A stretch of 32,300 nt of DNA from Flavobacteriaceae bacterium. Lineage in GTDB: Bacteria > Bacteroidota > Bacteroidia > Flavobacteriales > Flavobacteriaceae. The position numbers were made by a program, and so were the translations under genes. Below are positions 25,794 through 32,300 of the stretch, piece after piece; positions within the stretch are counted from its first letter, which is position 1; each line of letters opens with the position of its first letter. Under the pieces are notes generated by a model. The model did not search any database. It was not told the origin of the DNA and saw nothing but the letters and a program-made list of their open reading frames with translations. The stretch lies in assembly GCA_029248455.1 (NCBI GenBank), contig JAQWJH010000052.1, positions 1 to 32,300 on the forward strand. The letters are read 5' to 3'.

Positions 25794-27224
25794 ATGTCTA
25801 TTTCTCTAGAAGGAGACCAACCTTTCGAAAATATTCCCTCAATCAAAGCTAAAGCTCTGAGAATAAATCTCAATGAACATATTTACGGAACTTTTGCTGA
25901 AATTGGTGCCGGTCAAGAGGTTGCTAGACATTTTTTTAGATCTGGTGGCGCATCTGGAACTATTGCCAAAACAATGAGCGCCTATGACAAAGCTTTTAGT
26001 GATGCCATTTATGGACATGAAACTGACAGTGGGTATGTTTCTGAGTCCCGATTAAAAAAAATGTTAGACCATGAGATTGACCTTCTTGAATCGAGAATGG
26101 ACAGAAAAAATCACCCCAATAAAATGTTCTTTACCTATGCAAATACCGTAGCGACCATTGATTTTGCAAAAAAATATAAGGGTCATGGTTGGATGGGTAT
26201 TAAATTTCAAACAAATTCAAAAGATGATTTTAGTGAGATTCATATCCATGTAAGATTTCATTTATTTGAAGCAAAAGCTCAACAGGAGGCTTTAGGTTTA
26301 ATGGGCTTGAATTTAATTTATGGTGCCTATTATAAATATGATCAACCAAGAAAATTATTAAAATATTTATATGACCACATTGACTCTGAGGCGATAGAAA
26401 TTGATACAATCAATTTTTCTGGTCCTTTATTCAAAAAAGTTGATAATAGATTGATGAGTTTAGAGCTTGTTAAAAATGATATGACTAAGGCTGTTATGTT
26501 TGGGCCTGATGGAAATAATGTATTGCCTGCAAAAGTTTTATATAAAAAAAATATTTTAGCTATCAGAGGAAGTTTTAGGCCTGTTACTCTGGTTAATGAA
26601 GACATGTTTATTAAGTCAAATCAAATAATTTCAAGAGAAAAAAGTTATTCAGAAAATAAACTAATCAATTTATTTGAAATTACATTATCCAATTTAAAAT
26701 CAAACAACGGAGATGTTAATGAAGAAGATTTTATGGACAGAGCTAAATTGTTATGCGCATTGGGCCATACTGTGATGATTACTAATTTTAAAGAGTATTA
26801 CAAACTTGCCGAATACTTTTCAAGCTACACTGAAAAAGAGGTCGTATTAACTATGGGAGTTAATAATCTAATAGAAATTTTTGATGAAAAATACTACGAT
26901 AATTTAAGAGGAGGTATATTGGAAGCTTTCGGAAAATTATTTGTTAAAAATTTAAGAGTTTTTCTTTATCCAACAAAAGCAAAAGATGGTACCATTGTAA
27001 ATAGTAATAATATTCATGTAGCAAATAAAATGAAAAACCTGTATAAGTTTTTTAAATATAACAACAGGCTTCTAGATATTTTTGATTATGATGAAAGCCT
27101 TTTGGATATCTATTCTATCAAAGTATTGGAAAAAATTAAAAAAGGTGAAAAAGGTTGGGAAAAAATGCTTCCTCAGGAAGTTACTAAATTGATAAAAAGT
27201 AAAAATTTATTTGGTTTTAAATAG
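25794..27224 (+). CDS. Large conserved Bacteroidota protein of unknown function
   Basis: From ATG 25794 the protein has 476 residues. I recognise it as a family conserved over its length in flavobacteria, carrying various automatic names (for example nicotinate-nucleotide adenylyltransferase or TonB-dependent receptor) that I do not see support for: there is no HxGH nucleotidyltransferase motif, no signal peptide and no barrel pattern. What can be seen is a very conserved N-terminal block (IYGTFAEIGAGQEVARHFF, RSGGASGTIAKTMSAYDK), an alternating alpha/beta middle with TINFSGP, DNRLMSLELVKNDMTKAVMF and ILAIRGSFRPVT, a GVNNLIEIFDEKYYDNLRGG segment, and a C-terminus ending KNLFGFK. It looks cytoplasmic. 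An in-frame TTG at 25773 falls within the promoter box, so ATG is preferred. It stands as a single-gene unit converging on bcp with a 3-bp gap. Confidence 0.82.
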   Translation: MSISLEGDQPFENIPSIKAKALRINLNEHIYGTFAEIGAGQEVARHFFRSGGASGTIAKTMSAYDKAFSDAIYGHETDSGYVSESRLKKMLDHEIDLLESRMDRKNHPNKMFFTYANTVATIDFAKKYKGHGWMGIKFQTNSKDDFSEIHIHVRFHLFEAKAQQEALGLMGLNLIYGAYYKYDQPRKLLKYLYDHIDSEAIEIDTINFSGPLFKKVDNRLMSLELVKNDMTKAVMFGPDGNNVLPAKVLYKKNILAIRGSFRPVTLVNEDMFIKSNQIISREKSYSENKLINLFEITLSNLKSNNGDVNEEDFMDRAKLLCALGHTVMITNFKEYYKLAEYFSSYTEKEVVLTMGVNNLIEIFDEKYYDNLRGGILEAFGKLFVKNLRVFLYPTKAKDGTIVNSNNIHVANKMKNLYKFFKYNNRLLDIFDYDESLLDIYSIKVLEKIKKGEKGWEKMLPQEVTKLIKSKNLFGFK

Positions 27225-27227
27225 CAC

Positions 27228-27686
27228 CTAACCCTCCAAAATCTGATTGGTATGGTTTTTAGTTTTCACTTTATCAATTACCCTTGTAATAATTAAATTT
27301 TGATCAATTATAAAAGTTGTTCTTAAAACCCCCTCATATTCTTTACCCATAAATTTCTTTAATCCCCAAACACCAAAAGCATTAATGATTTTTTTTTCGG
27401 TATCAGCTAAAAGTGGATAAGGAAATCCACCAAATTTCGACGAAAAAGAAGACTGAGCCTTGACCTTGTCAGCACTAACTCCGATTATAGAAAATCCTGC
27501 ATCAGATAATACTGAATAGTTTTCAGACAAGTTACAAGCTTGTGCTGTACAGCCTGGAGTGTTTGCTTTTGGATAAAAAAATATGATAGTTTTTTTTCCT
27601 TTTAAATCATTATTTGTAATTAGATTTTCTTTATCATCATAACAAGAAAAATCTGGAATTTCATCGCCAACTTTTAATAAACTCAT
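27228..27686 (-). CDS. bcp: Thiol peroxidase, Bcp/PrxQ type
   Basis: The 152-residue peroxiredoxin reduces hydrogen peroxide and organic peroxides using thioredoxin-type donors. It has the AhpC/TSA fold with FFYPKANTPGCTAQACNL (36-53): peroxidatic Cys46 and resolving Cys51, five residues apart as in atypical 2-Cys PrxQ. Later come IIGVSADKVKAQSSF, YPLLADTEKKIINAFGVWG and a RTTFIID segment. Other than the two Cys and two further Cys near the ends no change is seen. Its start is only 36 bp from the divergent nth start, so the two promoters must overlap. It is part of the stress and repair neighbourhood with nth and uvrA. Confidence 0.94.
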   Translation of the reverse strand: MSLLKVGDEIPDFSCYDDKENLITNNDLKGKKTIIFFYPKANTPGCTAQACNLSENYSVLSDAGFSIIGVSADKVKAQSSFSSKFGGFPYPLLADTEKKIINAFGVWGLKKFMGKEYEGVLRTTFIIDQNLIITRVIDKVKTKNHTNQILEG

Positions 27687-27692
27687 TTGAAA

Positions 27693-27700
27693 TATATTTG
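27693..27700 (+). promoter_or_regulatory. Putative -7 box for nth
   Basis: TATATTTG matches TAnnTTTG and ends 22 bases before the nth ATG. Its expected -33 region lies within the first codons of the divergent bcp. A 7-of-8 match for bcp on the minus strand (TAAATTTA, 27704-27711) lies just beside it. Confidence 0.5.
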
Positions 27701-27722
27701 TAGTAAATTTAATTAATTATGT

Positions 27723-28367
27723 ATGAATAAAAAAGAAAGAGTAATATATATAATTGAGACTTTGGAACTGTTATTCCCAAAAGTACCAATTCCTTTAGAT
27801 CATAAGGATTCATACACACTTTTAATTGCAGTATTACTTTCAGCTCAAAGTACTGATGTAGGTGTTAATAAAATAACACCTATTCTCTTTTCAAAAGCTG
27901 ATAGTCCAAGCAAAATGGTAAAACTAACTATTGATGAAATTAGAAATATTATAAGGCCAGTTGGCCTATCTCCAATGAAATCTAAAGCGATTCACGGTCT
28001 TTCTCAAATTTTAATAGATAAACATAATAGTAAAGTCCCTAATAATTTTGATGATTTAGAAGCACTTCCAGGCGTTGGACACAAAACTGCTAGTGTAGTT
28101 ATGGCTCAAGCATTTGGTGTGCCAACATTTCCTGTCGACACACACATTCATAGATTAATGTATCGTTGGGGGATGTCATCTGGAAAAAATGTAAAAGTTA
28201 CAGAAAAGGATGCCAAAAGAATTTTTCCAAAAAAACTATGGAATAAACTTCATTTACAAATAATATGGTATGGAAGAAAATTTTCTCCAGCTAGAGGTTG
28301 GAATATTAATACAGATATTATAACAAAAAAAATTGGAAGAAAATCAATAATTAATAAAATAGCTTAA
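27723..28367 (+). CDS. nth: Endonuclease III-like DNA glycosylase without Fe-S cluster cysteines
   Basis: The 214-residue protein removes oxidised pyrimidines and cuts the resulting abasic site. It has LLSAQSTDV (38-46), the helix-hairpin-helix LPGVGHKTASVV (115-126) with catalytic Lys121, and VDTHIHR (138-144) with catalytic Asp139. Typical Nth ends with a C-x6-C-x2-C-x5-C cluster loop; here that region reads YGRKFSPARGWNINTDIIT and has no Cys, and there is no Cys anywhere in the protein. Flavobacterial homologues share this loop as I recall, so it is a lineage variant and not decay. The catalytic pair is intact, so activity is expected. Start ATG 27723; divergent from bcp by 36 bp; its stop overlaps the sigma factor gene by 4 bp through a palindrome. 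Confidence 0.93.
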   Translation: MNKKERVIYIIETLELLFPKVPIPLDHKDSYTLLIAVLLSAQSTDVGVNKITPILFSKADSPSKMVKLTIDEIRNIIRPVGLSPMKSKAIHGLSQILIDKHNSKVPNNFDDLEALPGVGHKTASVVMAQAFGVPTFPVDTHIHRLMYRWGMSSGKNVKVTEKDAKRIFPKKLWNKLHLQIIWYGRKFSPARGWNINTDIITKKIGRKSIINKIA

Positions 28368-28374
28368 GCTATTT
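28357..28374. repeat. 18-bp perfect palindrome encoding both converging C-termini (nth and sigma factor)
   Basis: AAATAGCTTAAGCTATTT is the same on both strands. On each strand it encodes Ile-Ala-stop (ATA GCT TAA), the last codons of nth (+) and of the sigma factor (-). It can fold into a seven-base stem with a TTAA loop in either transcript. A short bidirectional terminator role is possible, but the stem has just two G-C pairs and no long T-run. Confidence 0.55.
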
Positions 28375-28960
28375 CCATTAACTCATTTTTTAATTCGGAT
28401 TTATCCATTTGTTTTCTAAGATTATTCAGTGAATACCTTACCCTTCCTAAAGCTGTATTGATTGAAATGTCATTTTTTTTGGCAATATCTTTAAAACTTA
28501 AATTTTCAAAAAATCTTAATTTTACAATTTCTTTCTGAGAATCTGGAAGATTATCAATCATTTCATTTAAAGTTTTTGATAAAGTTTTATCTGAAATTAC
28601 ATTTTTTGAGTCTAAATTTTCATTTGATTTAATGTTGACAAAGGATTGATACATATCTTTTTCATAAACTATTTTAGAACGCTTTTCTTTTCTAAAATGA
28701 TCCATTACCAAATTGTGTGAAATTCTTAAAACCCAAGGCAGAAACTTTCCCTGTTCATTATAAGTTCCTTTACCTAAAATTTTAAATACTTTAATAAAAG
28801 TCTCTTGTAATATATCATTTGATATATCAACATCATTGACCTTATAATTTATATAATTAAAAATTCTTGATTTATGTTTAAGAAAAAGTAGCTTGAAAGA
28901 ATTATTATTACCTAATTTAAATCTGTTAAGCAAAACAGAGTCTTCGTTAAAATTTACCAT
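28364..28960 (-). CDS. ECF-type RNA polymerase sigma factor
   Basis: The 198-residue sigma factor has region 2 (about 15-90: NDILQETFIKVFKIL, KFLPWVLRISHNLVMDHFRK) for core binding and -10 recognition, a variable linker (about 95-130), and region 4 (about 132-185: LPDSQKEIVKLRFFENLSFKDIAKKNDISINTALGRVRYSLNNLRK), whose HTH binds the -35. No anti-sigma gene is adjacent: its neighbours are nth and uvrA. This sigma-nth-uvrA arrangement is familiar in flavobacteria, and this sigma group appears to be constitutively conserved; its regulon is not known to me. Start ATG at 28958-28960. It converges on nth with a 4-bp overlap and is divergent from uvrA across 174 bp. Confidence 0.92.
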   Translation of the reverse strand: MVNFNEDSVLLNRFKLGNNNSFKLLFLKHKSRIFNYINYKVNDVDISNDILQETFIKVFKILGKGTYNEQGKFLPWVLRISHNLVMDHFRKEKRSKIVYEKDMYQSFVNIKSNENLDSKNVISDKTLSKTLNEMIDNLPDSQKEIVKLRFFENLSFKDIAKKNDISINTALGRVRYSLNNLRKQMDKSELKNELMEIA

Positions 28961-28974
28961 AACCTTAATTTTAA

Positions 28975-29060
28975 TTTAAAATGATTTCGATATTAAAAAG
29001 TAGGTTTCAGGTATAGGCTTTTTTTTAAAATTTACTCTAAAGTACTAAAATCATTTTAAA
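28975..29060. promoter_or_regulatory. 13-bp inverted repeat spanning the sigma factor/uvrA divergent gap
   Basis: TTTAAAATGATTT (28975-28987) and AAATCATTTTAAA (29048-29060) are perfect reverse complements with a 60-bp spacer. They sit in the 174-bp gap between the divergent sigma factor and uvrA genes, near the sigma start. They might be paired sites for a shared regulator. I see no full TAnnTTTG box in this gap. Confidence 0.35.
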
Positions 29061-29134
29061 AATGAAATTGATTTAGATTTACTAGTATTAAAAATCATAT
29101 AAAACTTATATTTATAAATTGATTTTTAAACAAT

Positions 29135-31912
29135 TTGGAAAATATTGAATTAGACCCAAGGTATATTAAAATTAGAGGTGCTAAAATGCATAATCTAAAA
29201 AATATCAGTATTGATATACCTAAAAATAAGTTAATTGTAGTAACAGGTCTTTCAGGATCTGGTAAATCAAGTTTAGCATTTGACACACTTTATGCTGAAG
29301 GCCAAAGAAGGTATATTGAAAGTTTATCTTCCTATGCACGTCAATTTTTAGGAAAATTAAATAAACCAAAAGTTGATAAAATAATTGGTATTTCACCTGC
29401 AATTGCAATTGAACAAAAGGTCAATAACTCCAATCCTAGATCTACAGTCGGAACTTCATCTGAAGTTTATGATTATTTAAAATTATTGTTTGCAAGAATT
29501 GGTAGAACTTACTCCCCTGTTTCAAATAATGAGGTAAAAAAGGATAGTATTAAGACTGTTTTAAATACTATTAGAGAATTTAAAATAAACGATAAGTTTT
29601 TAATATTATCCAAAAAAGAATTTAATACAAAAAAGGATAGTTCAGAATTATTAGAATTACTAAGGAAACAAGGTTTTGCTAGAGTTCAAATTAATGGAGA
29701 ACTTAAAAGAATTGATGAACTAAAGGAATTGAGCGAAAAAAAAATTAATCTTGTAATTGACAGATTAATATACAAAGATGATACTGATTTTATTAATAGA
29801 ATTTCTGAATCAATTGATCTTGGTTTTTATGAGGGTAAAGGTGAATTAATAGTTGAAAATATCAGTACGAATAAGTCATATTTCTTTAATAATAAATTTG
29901 AAACTGATGGAATGAAGTTTATTGAGCCCTCTGAATATCTCTTTAGTTTTAACAACCCATTAGGAGCATGTTCAAAGTGTGGAGGATATGGAGATATTAT
30001 AGGGATTGATCCAGAATTAGTAATTCCTAACACAGGCTTATCTATTTATGAAAATGCAATTGCTCCATGGAGAGGAGAAAAACTAAAAAAGTATAAAAAT
30101 GATCTGATCAAGCATGCTTCAATATTTGAATTTCCAATACACAAGCCATTTTTTCAATTAAATGAAGATCAAAAGGCTATTTTATGGGTGGGCAATAAGT
30201 ATTTTAAAGGAATTAATCATTTCTTTAAAAAACTTGAATCTAAAAGTTATAAGATACAAAATAGAGTAATGTTATCTCGCTACAGAGGGAAAACTAAATG
30301 CTCAGATTGTAATGGTAATAGACTAAAAAAAGAATCATCTTATGTAAAAATCAATAATAAATCCATTACAGATTTGGTTGAAATGCCTATTGAAGATTTG
30401 TTAGTTTTTATGAATAATTTAAAAATCAGTAAATATGAAAGAACAATTAGTGAAAGAATTTTAAAGGAGATTATTAGTAGATTAAATTTTATTTGTAATG
30501 TTGGCCTTGGATACTTAACAATTAATCGAAGATCAAGTACGTTGTCTGGAGGTGAATCACAAAGAATTAATTTGGCAAATTCATTGGGAAGTTCTTTAGT
30601 GAATTCCCTTTACGTTTTAGACGAACCAAGTATAGGGCTTCACCCAAAAGACACTGAAAAATTAATTAAAATATTAATCGATTTAAAAAATATTGGAAAT
30701 ACAGTCCTTGTTGTTGAACATGATGAAGATATAATGAAATCTGCCGATCAAATAATTGATATTGGACCTGAAGCGGGCTCAAATGGTGGAGAAATAATTG
30801 CACAGGGGACCATAAAAAATTTATTAAAATCTAATAGTTTAACTGCTAAATATTTAAATAATACAGAAGAAATTAAAGTACCAATAAAAAGACGTTATTC
30901 CTCTAAAAAGATTACCCTTAAAGGAGCTAGAGAAAACAATTTAAAAAATATAACTGTTAATTTTCCATTAAATAACCTGACTGCTGTAACAGGTGTTTCG
31001 GGAAGTGGTAAAACAACTTTGGTTAAAAAAATATTGTACCCAGCTCTACTTAAGGAAAAAGGAATTTTTAAAAATAAGCCTGGACAGCACGATAAAATTG
31101 TTGGAAATTTAAATGAAATTGATGAAATTGAATATGTAGATCAAAATCCTATTGGAATTTCTTCAAGATCAAATCCAGTAACTTATTTGAAAATTTATGA
31201 TGATATTAGGAATCTTTTTGCATCACAAAGTTTATCTAAGGCTAATTACTACAAACCAAAACACTTTTCATTTAACGTTGATGGTGGAAGATGCGATACA
31301 TGCAAGGGAGAAGGAACAGTTAAGATAGAGATGCAATTTATGGCTGATGTAAATTTGACTTGTGAAAGTTGTAAAGGTAAACGTTTTAAAGAAGAGGTTT
31401 TGAGAGTAAAGTTCAACAATAAAAATATCGATAACATACTTAAAATGACTGTAGATCAAAGTATAGATTTTTTTTCCAAATTCGATGAAAAAAAAATTGT
31501 TAAGAAACTACAACCATTAAAAGATGTTGGAATGGGTTATGTTAAACTAGGCCAGTCCTCCTCTACTCTCTCCGGAGGTGAAGCTCAAAGGATAAAACTA
31601 GCTACATTTTTACTTAAAGGAACCAATAAAAATAAAACACTTTTCATTTTTGATGAACCAACCACAGGTTTGCATTTTCATGATATTAAAAAATTATTAA
31701 AATCGTTCAATTCTTTAATAGAAAATGGCCATACAATTATAGTAGTTGAACATAATATAGATTTAATTAAATCATCCGATTATATAATTGATTTAGGTTT
31801 AGATGGCGGAGATAAAGGAGGTCAGCTAATTTTTCAAGGAAGTCCAGAAGAATTAGTAAAAGAAAAGAAATCTAGGTTATCAAAATATTTAGAAGAAAAG
31901 CTAACTATTTAA
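29135..31912 (+). CDS. uvrA: Excinuclease ABC subunit A, TTG start
   Basis: The 925-residue damage-recognition ATPase of nucleotide excision repair has two ABC units. Unit 1: Walker A GLSGSGKS (38-45), signature LSGGESQR (from 470). Unit 2: Walker A GVSGSGKT (from 620), zinc module C720-x2-C723-x19-C743-x2-C746, and signature LSGGEAQRIKL. Cys pairs C279/C282 and C389/C392 are also present, but the CxxC that precedes the FSFNNP segment in E. coli (Cys253/256) is missing; the region reads FNNKFETDGMKF. The start is TTG at 29135: a TGA lies four codons upstream in frame and the first Met is residue 18, inside the conserved core. It overlaps the convergent flippase gene by 8 bp. No uvrB or uvrC is nearby. 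Confidence 0.95.
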   Translation: MENIELDPRYIKIRGAKMHNLKNISIDIPKNKLIVVTGLSGSGKSSLAFDTLYAEGQRRYIESLSSYARQFLGKLNKPKVDKIIGISPAIAIEQKVNNSNPRSTVGTSSEVYDYLKLLFARIGRTYSPVSNNEVKKDSIKTVLNTIREFKINDKFLILSKKEFNTKKDSSELLELLRKQGFARVQINGELKRIDELKELSEKKINLVIDRLIYKDDTDFINRISESIDLGFYEGKGELIVENISTNKSYFFNNKFETDGMKFIEPSEYLFSFNNPLGACSKCGGYGDIIGIDPELVIPNTGLSIYENAIAPWRGEKLKKYKNDLIKHASIFEFPIHKPFFQLNEDQKAILWVGNKYFKGINHFFKKLESKSYKIQNRVMLSRYRGKTKCSDCNGNRLKKESSYVKINNKSITDLVEMPIEDLLVFMNNLKISKYERTISERILKEIISRLNFICNVGLGYLTINRRSSTLSGGESQRINLANSLGSSLVNSLYVLDEPSIGLHPKDTEKLIKILIDLKNIGNTVLVVEHDEDIMKSADQIIDIGPEAGSNGGEIIAQGTIKNLLKSNSLTAKYLNNTEEIKVPIKRRYSSKKITLKGARENNLKNITVNFPLNNLTAVTGVSGSGKTTLVKKILYPALLKEKGIFKNKPGQHDKIVGNLNEIDEIEYVDQNPIGISSRSNPVTYLKIYDDIRNLFASQSLSKANYYKPKHFSFNVDGGRCDTCKGEGTVKIEMQFMADVNLTCESCKGKRFKEEVLRVKFNNKNIDNILKMTVDQSIDFFSKFDEKKIVKKLQPLKDVGMGYVKLGQSSSTLSGGEAQRIKLATFLLKGTNKNKTLFIFDEPTTGLHFHDIKKLLKSFNSLIENGHTIIVVEHNIDLIKSSDYIIDLGLDGGDKGGQLIFQGSPEELVKEKKSRLSKYLEEKLTI

Positions 31913-32300
31913 ATCTAGATTCAATCGTTTTATTTATTGTTTTTGATAGTTTTAAAAAATAAACAAGCGAAGTATAAACTATCGTGATCAATATACTTTT
32001 AATGCCAATATCAATTAATGGATGTAAATCAAATTGAAAGAAACTAAATCCGTAAAAAATTGATAAAATAACCCCTACAATTTTAATTGTATTATAATTA
32101 TATGGCTGAATTTTTAGTTTATAGCTGATATATAATACTTTTAAAACTGTAAAAAAAATCAATACAATCAAAGTGGAAATAGCAGCACCATTAATCCCAT
32201 ACAAATCAATTAAATAATCATTTAAAAAATAAACAGATATTGCCATTGAAATTGAAAAAGGTAACGTTATTTTATAAAAAGTTGAGGTAGCTAAAATTGC
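31905..32300 (-). CDS. Oligosaccharide flippase (Wzx/MATE-like), C-terminal part only
   Basis: The frame stays open to the window edge at 32300, so the 5' part is missing; the Met at 32246 is internal. The 131 visible residues contain several hydrophobic helices, with LYGINGAAISTLIVLIFFTVLK typical of the C-terminal half of polysaccharide transporters of the MOP superfamily (Polysacc_synt_C), a basic connector KLKIQPYNYNTIK, then two further helices and a basic tail ending SRFK. Such proteins flip lipid-linked sugars or peptidoglycan precursors across the inner membrane. Whether it is a Wzx for surface polysaccharide cannot be decided without the rest. The stop is TAG, overlapping uvrA by 8 bp. 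Confidence 0.75.
   Translation of the reverse strand, partial: AILATSTFYKITLPFSISMAISVYFLNDYLIDLYGINGAAISTLIVLIFFTVLKVLYISYKLKIQPYNYNTIKIVGVILSIFYGFSFFQFDLHPLIDIGIKSILITIVYTSLVYFLKLSKTINKTIESRFK

Overview
The window is a stretch of AT-rich chromosome (about 30% G+C by eye) from a member of the Bacteroidota, most likely class Flavobacteriia. Four things point there: the 3' end of a PorX-type regulator (type IX secretion), a DUF5916 outer-membrane protein, several proteins that match flavobacterial families along their whole length (proline dehydrogenase, PEP carboxylase, HTH regulator, Nth, sigma factor, UvrA), and repeated TAnnTTTG promoter boxes in place of a TATAAT-type -10. Coding density is very high and convergent genes touch or overlap, which suggests a streamlined, perhaps marine, genome; that last step is inference. 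No tRNA, rRNA, insertion sequence, prophage or CRISPR array was seen. Almost everything is housekeeping.

Layout. 1-1284 (+): end of porX, tsaE, a small membrane protein. 1275-2444 (-): proline dehydrogenase. 2524-3582 (+): aroB. 3583-7846 (-): PEP carboxylase, an Lrp/AsnC regulator just upstream of it, and an M14 metallopeptidase. 7847-8083: a long regulatory gap with palindromes. 8084-8852 (+): XRE-type regulator and a small lipoprotein. 8859-14886 (-): topoisomerase IV (parE then parC), the ATPase ychF, and a two-cluster ferredoxin. 14955-18459 (+): LuxC-like acyl-CoA reductase, serC, serA, DUF6787 membrane protein. 18461-18991 (-): msrA. 19104-24963 (+): DUF5916 outer-membrane protein, LolD-like ATPase, TIGR02757 protein, dihydroorotase-like protein, serine esterase. 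24955-25722 (-): metallo-beta-lactamase hydrolase. 25794-27224 (+): large conserved protein of unknown function. 27228-31912: bcp peroxiredoxin (-), nth (+), sigma factor (-), uvrA (+). 31905-32300 (-): end of a polysaccharide flippase gene.

How the genes relate. The serC-serA pair makes phosphoserine-pathway intermediates from 3-phosphoglycerate. PEP carboxylase feeds oxaloacetate into the TCA cycle and may be co-transcribed with its upstream Lrp-type regulator. nth and uvrA (base and nucleotide excision repair), bcp and msrA (oxidative damage) lie near each other without forming one operon. The points most worth a second look are: near-identical TTACAAnTGTATACA sites around the XRE regulator, one overlapping its own start codon; an 18-bp palindrome that encodes both converging C-termini of nth and the sigma factor; an Nth with no cysteine at all, so no Fe-S cluster; a dihydroorotase homologue without its zinc HxH motif; an Asp in place of the usual His in the PEP carboxylase GRGG loop; and frequent GTG/TTG starts. 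I did not find a clearly novel multi-gene system.
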